DNA of 64,000 nucleotides from positions 1 through 64,000 of the forward strand of contig CAJUPY010000004.1 in NCBI GenBank assembly GCA_910588035.1. Reading direction: 5' to 3'. The position numbers and the translations under genes are program-made. Position 1 is the first letter of the stretch, and the number at the start of each line of letters is the position of its first letter. Origin of the DNA: an uncultured Muribaculaceae bacterium (GTDB lineage: Bacteria; Bacteroidota; Bacteroidia; Bacteroidales; Muribaculaceae). Positions 33,249-39,845 of this stretch are shown one piece after another. Under the pieces are notes generated by a model that saw nothing but the letters and a program-made list of their open reading frames with translations, ran no database searches and was not told the origin of the DNA.

Positions 33249-33691
33249 CGCGGTAGTTTTTCGGCGGTCAGTTTCAGAAAACGGTCATAGTCGCGCACAT
33301 AGTCGTCCTCGTCATATTTCTCTGATGTCAGCACCAGCGAGACCGCTCCCGACGAGAAGTTGTTTAGTTCACGCCAGATGCCGGCCGGAATGTAAAGAGC
33401 CTCATAAGGGTGTTTCAGGGTGAAGGTACGACGGTTGTGCCCGTCGTCGAGAACAACATCGAAGCAGCCTCCGGCGGCTATGATGAATTCACGGGCTTCG
33501 TGGTGGGAATGTCCGCCGCGGTTGGAATCTCCAGGCACATCATAGAGATAGAAAACACGCTTTACGGCAAACGGGGTCGTGTCGTCGTTCTGAACGACGG
33601 TCAGCGAACCGTTTTCATGACGGTGGCGCGGCAGACTGACCATGCGGCAGTCGTCGAGCATTGAAACGGAATGGTTATCAGGTGTTTTCAT
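33245..33691 (-). CDS. fdtA: FdtA/QdtA-like dTDP-4-keto-6-deoxyglucose 3,4-ketoisomerase
   Basis: This small cupin moves the keto group from C4 to C3 of dTDP-4-keto-6-deoxyglucose, producing the substrate of the FdtB transaminase. The 148-residue protein has the FYLYDVPG lead-in, then RGGHSHHEA, whose two histidines (H-x-H) correspond to the catalytic pair of characterised FdtA enzymes. Cupin strands FDVVLDDG and YIPAGIWRELNNFS follow. It overlaps fdtB by 4 nt and the upstream cupin by 14 nt. Whether the product is the Fuc3N or Qui3N epimer cannot be read here. Confidence 0.82.
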   Translation of the reverse strand: MKTPDNHSVSMLDDCRMVSLPRHRHENGSLTVVQNDDTTPFAVKRVFYLYDVPGDSNRGGHSHHEAREFIIAAGGCFDVVLDDGHNRRTFTLKHPYEALYIPAGIWRELNNFSSGAVSLVLTSEKYDEDDYVRDYDRFLKLTAEKLPR

Positions 33692-34097
33692 CGGCTATTG
33701 TCTTGAAAAGGTCGAAATCGTTGATGTAGTCATCGGCGTCATAAAGAGTTGACGACAGCACCATGGCGACCGAGTTGGTCGAGAAATTGTCAAGTTCGCG
33801 CCATGTCAGCGGCGGAAGATAGAGCCCGTAGTAAGACCGGGCGAGGTGGTGACGTCGGGTCGTTCCGTCGGGTCGGGTCACGACGACATCGAAGCTGCCC
33901 GAGAGAGCGACGATGAGCTGACATTGGGTGTAGAAGGCATGTGGGTCGCGCGAACGGCCTCCGGGAACGTCATAGATCCAGTAGCATCGGGCGATGTCAA
34001 ACGGCACATGGTCGCTGTTTTGAATGAACGAAAGATTGCCGCGCGGATCGCAGACTTTCGGCAGGTTTATGATAGTCGTTTCAGTCGGTCTTTCCAT
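33678..34097 (-). CDS. Second FdtA-like cupin with altered active site
   Basis: The 139-residue protein is a paralogue of the next gene. It has the same CYWIYDVPGG, SFDVVV and LPPLTWRELDNFS landmarks and the same fold and length. Where the other copy has H-S-H, this one has H-A-F (DPHAFYTQ), so one of the two catalytic histidines is replaced by phenylalanine. It may catalyse a different step, for instance stereochemistry at C4, be a structural partner, or be inactive. It overlaps rmlA by 17 nt upstream and the first cupin by 14 nt downstream. Confidence 0.8.
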   Translation of the reverse strand: MERPTETTIINLPKVCDPRGNLSFIQNSDHVPFDIARCYWIYDVPGGRSRDPHAFYTQCQLIVALSGSFDVVVTRPDGTTRRHHLARSYYGLYLPPLTWRELDNFSTNSVAMVLSSTLYDADDYINDFDLFKTIADENT

Positions 34098-34980
34098 TGT
34101 TCAGGTGGTGGTTGGCAAGGTTTGCGAGATATTGTCCATATTCTGTCGACGCCATCGGTGCCGACAGGTCGAGAAGTTGGCTGGCGGTGATGAAACCGCG
34201 GCGGAATGCCACTTCCTCAAGAGCAGCCACATAAAATCCCTGGCGTTTCTGTATAGCCTCTATAAACGATGATGCCTCCATGAGCGAGTCGACGGTGCCG
34301 GTGTCGAGCCATGCGAACCCGCGGCCGAAGCAGCTGACGTTTAGACGCCGCTGGGCGAGATAGTGTTGATTGACCGATGTTATCTCGAGCTCTCCGCGTT
34401 GCGAAGGTTTTACCGCGGCCGCGACATCGACCACATCGCCCGGATAGAAGTAAAGGCCTACTACCGCCATATTGCTCTGTGGCACTGCCGGTTTTTCGAC
34501 AATCGAGATTGCTTTGCCCGATTGGTCGAGAGTGACGACTCCGAAGCGTCGCGGATCTTTCACCGGATAGGCGAACACCGTTGCCTCGCGTCTGTCGCGT
34601 GCGTTGTCGAGCGCGTCGACAAGCATGCCCGTGAAACCTTGTCCATAGAAAATGTTGTCGCCTAAAACGAGGCAGGCGTCATCGCCGTCGAGAAAATCGC
34701 GTCCGATCAGAAAGGCCTGTGCGAGTCCTTCAGGCCGTGGCTGCGGTGCATATTCGATCGACAGGCCGATATGCGATCCGTCGCCCAACAGGCGTCTGAA
34801 TCCGGGCAGATCGCCGGGGGTCGAGATTATCAGAATCTCACGTATGCCGGCAAGCATGAGAACCGACAGCGGATAATATATCATCGGTTTGTCGTAGACC
34901 GGAACAAGTTGTTTTGAAATGGCGCGTGTGATCGGGTAAAGCCGTGTGCCCGAGCCGCCGGCGAGAACGATGCCTTTCAT
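34081..34980 (-). CDS. rmlA: Glucose-1-phosphate thymidylyltransferase
   Basis: RmlA makes dTDP-glucose from glucose-1-phosphate and dTTP, the entry to dTDP-deoxysugars. The 299-residue protein starts MKGIVLAGGSGTRLYPIT, the nucleotide-binding signature. KPMIYYPLSVLMLAGIREIL and the catalytic-region LVLGDNIFYGQGF follow, and GRGFAWLDTGT lies near 215. The next enzyme, RmlB (4,6-dehydratase), is not in the operon and must be encoded elsewhere. The gene starts only 8 nt after the T-run of the upstream terminator, so its own promoter must lie within or before that hairpin. Confidence 0.94.
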   Translation of the reverse strand: MKGIVLAGGSGTRLYPITRAISKQLVPVYDKPMIYYPLSVLMLAGIREILIISTPGDLPGFRRLLGDGSHIGLSIEYAPQPRPEGLAQAFLIGRDFLDGDDACLVLGDNIFYGQGFTGMLVDALDNARDRREATVFAYPVKDPRRFGVVTLDQSGKAISIVEKPAVPQSNMAVVGLYFYPGDVVDVAAAVKPSQRGELEITSVNQHYLAQRRLNVSCFGRGFAWLDTGTVDSLMEASSFIEAIQKRQGFYVAALEEVAFRRGFITASQLLDLSAPMASTEYGQYLANLANHHLNNGKTD

Positions 34981-34988
34981 GACGTTTG

Positions 34989-35040
34989 AAAAAAAACTGC
35001 GGGACCGACCGTCGGGCTGTTGTCTGACGTGCCGGTCCCG
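34989..35040 (-). terminator. Terminator of the calcium ATPase gene
   Basis: Minus strand: CGGGACCG pairs with CGGTCCCG over a partly paired 25-nt loop, followed shortly by eight T residues. It lies wholly between the ATPase stop and rmlA. Confidence 0.8.
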
Positions 35041-35060
35041 TTGTGGTCTTGTAATGGATA

Positions 35061-37775
35061 TTAAATTTTTGATCCTTTATTGAACAGTCTGACTATTTCG
35101 CCGATCCAGAGAACAGACGATGTCGCCAGAATGATCACAACCCAGTCTGTTACCGAGATCGGTGTGACATTGAAGAACTCTCCGCCGATGTTGACAATCA
35201 GCAACTGACCGAGGAAGATGACAAGGGCGATGATGCCGAACTCGCTGCAGCCGCGCAGGTTGAGTGCCGACCGGTTGGTTGCGAAAGCCCTGGCGTTGAA
35301 CATGTTCCAGAATTGCAGGAAGACGAAGATCGTGAAGAACATCGAGAGCTCCTTGGCCGACAGCGTCGGTTGGTGAATGTCTTGTGGTATGAATGAGAAA
35401 ATCTGGGTTATTGACTGAACGTCGTAGTGTTCGAAGATGTAGAGAATCGCGAGCAGCAACAGGAAGAAGATTCCGCCGACACCGATGATTGATTTCCACA
35501 TCGGTCGGTTGATAATGAAATCCTCACGGTTGCGCGGTTTGTCGTTCATGACTTGTTCGCTCGGCGGAAGCGAGGCGAGAGCCATGGCGGCAAATGTGTC
35601 CATGATCAGGTTCACCCAAAGCATCTGGGTCACTGTCAACGGTGATTCAGTTCCCATGAATGCGCCGGCCAGCACTATGAAGCAGGCGGCGACATTGACA
35701 GTCATCTGGAAGAGAATGAACCGTTGGATGTTGCGGAACAGCGAACGTCCCCACATGACTGCGCGGCCGATCGATGCGAATGAGTTGTCGACGATCGTGA
35801 TGTCGGAGGCTTCCTTGGCTACCGAAGTTCCGTCGCCCATCGACAACCCGACATGTGCGGCTTTGAGTGCCGGTGCGTCGTTTGTACCGTCGCCGGTAAC
35901 GGCCACTACCTGGCCTTTCTTCTGGAGACTCTCGACCAGACGTTTTTTGTCCATCGGGCGTGCGCGTGCAATGATCTTTAGATCCATGACGCGGTCGGCG
36001 AGCTCGCTGTCGCTGAGAGCTGCGAACTCAGGTCCGGTCATGATGTTGCGGTCGGTGTCGGTCGGTTTCCAGAGGCCGATCTGACGTCCGATTTCTTTTG
36101 CCGTTCCGGGTGTGTCGCCTGTGACGATCTTGACATTGATTCCGGCGTTGATCACTTCGCCCACGGCCTCGGGCACATCGCCGCGCACCGGATCGGCGAT
36201 CGCGACTATGCCGGCGAATGTCAGATTGGTGGCGACGACGGCTGAGTCTCTGAACGTTGCATCACCGGGCTCGAGAATCTGGTATGCGAAACCGAGGGTG
36301 CGCATTGCCTGGTTCTGATAGTCGAGCAACTGTTTGTCTATGGTGGCCTTGTCGACGTCTCCGGCTGTTTTGCGACAGAGTCCGTAAACAATTTCCGGAG
36401 CACCCTTGACAAACAAGATTGTCTTGCCTGTCGTCTTGTCTTTGGCAATGGTAGCCATGTATTTACGCTCGGTTGTGAACGGCAGTTCCTCGACCATTTC
36501 GGTCTCTGCCTTGAGCTTGCGGTAGTCAAGACCGTTGGCTCTTAGCCACAACAGCAACGCGCCTTCGGTCGGATTGCCGAGAGCGGCAGGTCTGTCGGGG
36601 TTGGAAAGGTCAAGCTGGGCGGTAGAGTTGGCTGCTATGCCGAGGGTGATCAGGTGTGAGGTCTCGTTGTCGCCGAGTTTCTGGTCTTTGTCGAGACCAT
36701 AGAAATTTGTCTTGTAGACCTGCATCTGATTTTGGGTCAGGGTGCCGGTCTTGTCGGTGCAGATGACGGTTGTCGCGCCCATGGTCTCGCAGGCGTGCAT
36801 TTTTCTGACAAGGTTGTTTGTCTTGAGCATGCGGCGCATTGAGTAGGCGAGGCTCAGTGTAACGGCCATCGGGAGTCCTTCGGGAACAGCGACCACGACA
36901 AGTGTGACAGCGATCATGATCGTCTGAAGGAAGTAGGCGGCGAAATGCACCCATTCAAACGGGCCGTCGACATCGGAGCCGAGGAAATAAATCAGACAGC
37001 GTCCGATGATGATCAGGGCCGCGAAGCAGTAGCTTATTTTGGTGATCAGGTCACCCAGACCGTCGAGTTGCTCGTTGAGCGGGGTCTTGACGCTGTCGTC
37101 AATCTGTGCCGCCTCAAAAACTTTTCCGTTTTCTGTGGCGTCTCCGACGGCATAAACTTTCATGATGCCGTGGCCTTCCATAACCTTTGTGCCTCTCATC
37201 ACGTGGTTTGACGGGAATGTGGCGTCTTTGTCAAACCGCGAGTGATCGGTGGTCTTCTCACATACAGGCTCACCGGTGAGCGACGATTCGTCGACGCTCA
37301 GCGTGACAGCCTCGAGCAGTTCGCCGTCGGCCGGAATCTCTTCTCCGGTGGTTATGATGACGATGTCACCGACAACGACATCTTTTTTCGGTATCTGGAT
37401 TGTGTTGCCGTTTCTGATCACCTGAACCGGCTCGTCGTCATTTACCTGATTCAGAAGAGAGAACTCGCGGTCGGCCTTCAGCTCGAAAAAGAAAGCCAGA
37501 CCGGTGGCGAGCAAGATCGCGATGAATATGCCGACAGGTTCGAAAAAGACTGAAGCTCCTTCATCGAGTCCGAAATATTCATAGCACGAGATGCCTACGG
37601 ATAGCACGCCGGCGATGAGCAATATGATGATCAACGGATCGCTGAATTTATCAAAAAAGCGAGCCCACAGAGATTCCTTGGCAGGAGGAGTGAGAATGTT
37701 TATGCCGTGTTGCTTCCGGCTTTCGATTACCTGAGAGTCGGTGAGGCCTTTAAGTTCGGTTGGTTGTTTTGACAT
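35061..37775 (-). CDS. Calcium-translocating P-type ATPase (PMCA type)
   Basis: This 904-residue inner-membrane pump should export calcium at the expense of ATP. Features in order are an N-terminal cation-ATPase domain, two helices, the actuator loop with SLTGEP, and a PEGLP motif in the ion-binding helix (VAVPEGLPMAVTLSL). Then come the phosphorylated Asp341 in CTDKTGTLT, a nucleotide-binding domain, and the hinge VTGDGTNDAPALKAAHVG. Six C-terminal helices complete it. PEGLP and the overall length place it in the PMCA-like group rather than with heavy-metal pumps. It starts 27 nt after the small secreted-tail gene, so the two may be co-transcribed. Confidence 0.93.
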   Translation of the reverse strand: MSKQPTELKGLTDSQVIESRKQHGINILTPPAKESLWARFFDKFSDPLIIILLIAGVLSVGISCYEYFGLDEGASVFFEPVGIFIAILLATGLAFFFELKADREFSLLNQVNDDEPVQVIRNGNTIQIPKKDVVVGDIVIITTGEEIPADGELLEAVTLSVDESSLTGEPVCEKTTDHSRFDKDATFPSNHVMRGTKVMEGHGIMKVYAVGDATENGKVFEAAQIDDSVKTPLNEQLDGLGDLITKISYCFAALIIIGRCLIYFLGSDVDGPFEWVHFAAYFLQTIMIAVTLVVVAVPEGLPMAVTLSLAYSMRRMLKTNNLVRKMHACETMGATTVICTDKTGTLTQNQMQVYKTNFYGLDKDQKLGDNETSHLITLGIAANSTAQLDLSNPDRPAALGNPTEGALLLWLRANGLDYRKLKAETEMVEELPFTTERKYMATIAKDKTTGKTILFVKGAPEIVYGLCRKTAGDVDKATIDKQLLDYQNQAMRTLGFAYQILEPGDATFRDSAVVATNLTFAGIVAIADPVRGDVPEAVGEVINAGINVKIVTGDTPGTAKEIGRQIGLWKPTDTDRNIMTGPEFAALSDSELADRVMDLKIIARARPMDKKRLVESLQKKGQVVAVTGDGTNDAPALKAAHVGLSMGDGTSVAKEASDITIVDNSFASIGRAVMWGRSLFRNIQRFILFQMTVNVAACFIVLAGAFMGTESPLTVTQMLWVNLIMDTFAAMALASLPPSEQVMNDKPRNREDFIINRPMWKSIIGVGGIFFLLLLAILYIFEHYDVQSITQIFSFIPQDIHQPTLSAKELSMFFTIFVFLQFWNMFNARAFATNRSALNLRGCSEFGIIALVIFLGQLLIVNIGGEFFNVTPISVTDWVVIILATSSVLWIGEIVRLFNKGSKI

Positions 37776-37802
37776 AGTCTATCTTTGGTTAGTTTTATTC
37801 AA

Positions 37803-38129
37803 TCAAATGGTCACGCGCCGGGTGACATTGCCCGCGCGGAGAATGTAGATTCCGCGTGACGACATGTGAATGCGGTGCGTCCCGGGCTGTATGGTCTCTG
37901 ATGAGATTATCTGTCCGAGAATGTTGAAAATCTTGATCTGAATAGGCTTCTGGGTTGTGATGTAGATCCAGCCGTCCTTGACTGCAATGTCGATTTGCTC
38001 GCTCTCGATTGTCTGAACCTCAGTCTGGGGGACATTGCGGCGCGGAGTCTCCTCCCACCCATAGGCAGACGAAGTGAAAGCGGCCGATGCGGCACACAAC
38101 AATGCTATGACAGTCAGACGGTTTTTCAT
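37803..38129 (-). CDS. Small exported protein resembling a lone type IX secretion tail
   Basis: The 108-residue product has a signal peptide (VIALLCAASAAFTSSAYG) and a 35-residue linker. It ends in a domain whose pattern, IKIFNILGQIISSETIQPG, then a strand, then RGIYILRAGNVTRRVTI, matches the type A sorting domain of type IX secretion. Normally that domain sits at the end of a large cargo; here almost nothing precedes it. It could be the left-over end of a deleted gene or a small periplasmic protein using the fold. It has a good promoter of its own. Confidence 0.7.
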   Translation of the reverse strand: MKNRLTVIALLCAASAAFTSSAYGWEETPRRNVPQTEVQTIESEQIDIAVKDGWIYITTQKPIQIKIFNILGQIISSETIQPGTHRIHMSSRGIYILRAGNVTRRVTI

Positions 38130-38148
38130 TCTCGTTCTGTTTAAGCGT

Positions 38149-38180
38149 CAAATTTACGAATTATTCACAGATTTCACAAC
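38149..38180 (-). promoter_or_regulatory. Promoter upstream of the secretion-tail gene (and perhaps the ATPase)
   Basis: Minus strand: GTTG (38180-38177), 20 nt, then TAAATTTG (38156-38149), 19 nt before the start. Confidence 0.65.
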
Positions 38181-38202
38181 ATTACTTGCGAAAATGTCGA
38201 GT

Positions 38203-39375
38203 TTAGAGCATCAACATGTAAATTGCCTTTGTCTCTACGGGGCTCAATTTGCGGTAACCGCCGACCAAGTCACCCTTGTTTTCGTGGAGTTTGGAGACGA
38301 GAAGGTCGATGTCGGGTGACGCTATTCCAAGCTCGGCAAACGATACCGGAAGGCCGATCGACCCGAAAAAGGCTTTCAACGCAGACACACCTTCGAGTGC
38401 GGCGCCTTTGTCATCGCGGTTTTCGACTCCGAACACCCGGCGGGCAAACTGCGCTGGTTTTGAAGGCGCGACGTCGGCCATGAATGTGAGCCATGCGGGG
38501 AACACGACAGCCAGTCCTGCTCCGTGGGTGACATTGTAGACCGCGCTTATCTCATGTTCCATGAAGTGGCTGGTCCAGTCTTCGGCGCGTCCGCAGCCGC
38601 AGATTCCATTGTGGGCCAGTGTTCCTGCCCACATTATGTTTGCACGTGACTCATAATCGTCGGGAGTGGCCATGACTTTGGCTGCTTCCCCTATAATGGC
38701 TTTCAGAAGACCTTCCGACAGGCGGTCGGTGACCTCAACGTTGTCGGTGGGTGAGAAATAGCGTTCCATTATGTGGGCCATCATGTCGGCGATGCCCGAT
38801 GCGGTCTGATAGGGCGGAAGAGTGCAGGTCAGGGCAGGATTCATCACTGCGAATTTCGGACGAAGCACCATGTCGGTTCTCAGGCTGATCTTGTGGAGAC
38901 CGTCGATACGGGTGATGACAGAGTTTCCCGAACCCTCGCTGCCTGCGGCCGGAATGGTGAGCACTACGCCGACAGGCAGTGCTTTCTCAACCGGAGTCTT
39001 ACCGGCATAGAAATCCCAGAAGTCGCCATCATAGAGTGTGCCGGCGGCAATGGCTTTGGCAGTGTCGATGACTGAACCTCCGCCTACGGCGACAAGTCCG
39101 TCGATTTTTTTCTCGCGTGCAAGAGCGATGCCTTCATAGACACGGTCGTCTGTCGGGTTTGGCTTGACGCCGCCCAGCTCGCAGAATGTGACACCGGCAT
39201 CGGTCAGCGACAGTCTGACCCTGTCGAGCAGTCCGCTGCGAATTGCCGATTGTCCGCCGTAAACAAGCAGAACGTTGTGTGATTTCATTTCGCCGGCAGT
39301 GAGCCGGCCTGTCTCTTTCTCTGTGTCACGCCCGAAAAGATAGCGTGTGGGGGTGCAAAAGGTGAAGTTGTTCAT
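38203..39375 (-). CDS. Iron-containing alcohol dehydrogenase (YqhD/butanol dehydrogenase type)
   Basis: The 390-residue cytoplasmic enzyme reduces aldehydes to alcohols with NAD(P)H. It has the GGGSVIDTAKAIA dinucleotide loop near 97-110. Metal ligands are in MMAHIMERYF and the HFMEHEISAVYNVTHGAGLAVVFP region, typical of the YqhD/BdhA branch. Substrate and cofactor are not certain. It overlaps folK by 4 nt at the end of the rimP-nusA-infB-folK unit, an unexpected place for a fermentation or detoxification gene. Confidence 0.9.
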   Translation of the reverse strand: MNNFTFCTPTRYLFGRDTEKETGRLTAGEMKSHNVLLVYGGQSAIRSGLLDRVRLSLTDAGVTFCELGGVKPNPTDDRVYEGIALAREKKIDGLVAVGGGSVIDTAKAIAAGTLYDGDFWDFYAGKTPVEKALPVGVVLTIPAAGSEGSGNSVITRIDGLHKISLRTDMVLRPKFAVMNPALTCTLPPYQTASGIADMMAHIMERYFSPTDNVEVTDRLSEGLLKAIIGEAAKVMATPDDYESRANIMWAGTLAHNGICGCGRAEDWTSHFMEHEISAVYNVTHGAGLAVVFPAWLTFMADVAPSKPAQFARRVFGVENRDDKGAALEGVSALKAFFGSIGLPVSFAELGIASPDIDLLVSKLHENKGDLVGGYRKLSPVETKAIYMLML

Positions 39376-39845
39376 TTCGATAATAAGATATTAATCATTT
39401 CAAAGGCTGTCAGGCCTGTCAGCGGATGCCGCCAGCCGGGAGAGAGTTCGGACAATGGTTGTAGAACGAACATTCTCTGGTGAAGACGGGGGTGGGGCAG
39501 GGTGAGCCGCGGGGTTTCGACAATCATGTCATCGGCGCAGATGATGTCGATGTCGATGTTTCGGTCAATGTAGTTTCCGCTGTCGTCGCGGTGGGGTGTG
39601 GCTCCCAGTTGCCGCTCTATGTCATTAAGACGGTCAAGAAGCTGTTCCGGTTCAAGATCGCACTCGATTTCGACACCGACGTTGATGAACCTGTTGTCTG
39701 ACTCAAAACCCCACGGTTCGCTTTCGATCTGACTTGATACTCTTGTGCCGACGGTTTCTGGCATAGATGAAATCAAGGCGACCGCCGAGCCTATGATGGC
39801 TGTGCGGTCGCCTGTGTTTGATCCGATGTTCAGGTGGTATATCAC
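39372..39845 (-). CDS. folK: Hydroxymethyldihydropterin pyrophosphokinase
   Basis: FolK transfers pyrophosphate from ATP to 6-hydroxymethyl-7,8-dihydropterin in folate synthesis. The 157-residue protein has the N-terminal IGSNTGDRTAII loop, SEPWGFESDNRFINVGVEIE, and the magnesium-binding IDIDIICADD near 93-102. PHPRLHQRMFVLQPL near 117-131 is typical. It overlaps infB by 4 nt upstream and the alcohol dehydrogenase by 4 nt downstream. Confidence 0.94.
   Translation of the reverse strand: MIYHLNIGSNTGDRTAIIGSAVALISSMPETVGTRVSSQIESEPWGFESDNRFINVGVEIECDLEPEQLLDRLNDIERQLGATPHRDDSGNYIDRNIDIDIICADDMIVETPRLTLPHPRLHQRMFVLQPLSELSPGWRHPLTGLTAFEMINILLSK

Noticed and set aside
35000..35040. The GC-rich inverted repeat as an attachment site or mobile-element end
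   Set aside because: The long T-run and its position after the ATPase stop explain it as an intrinsic terminator.
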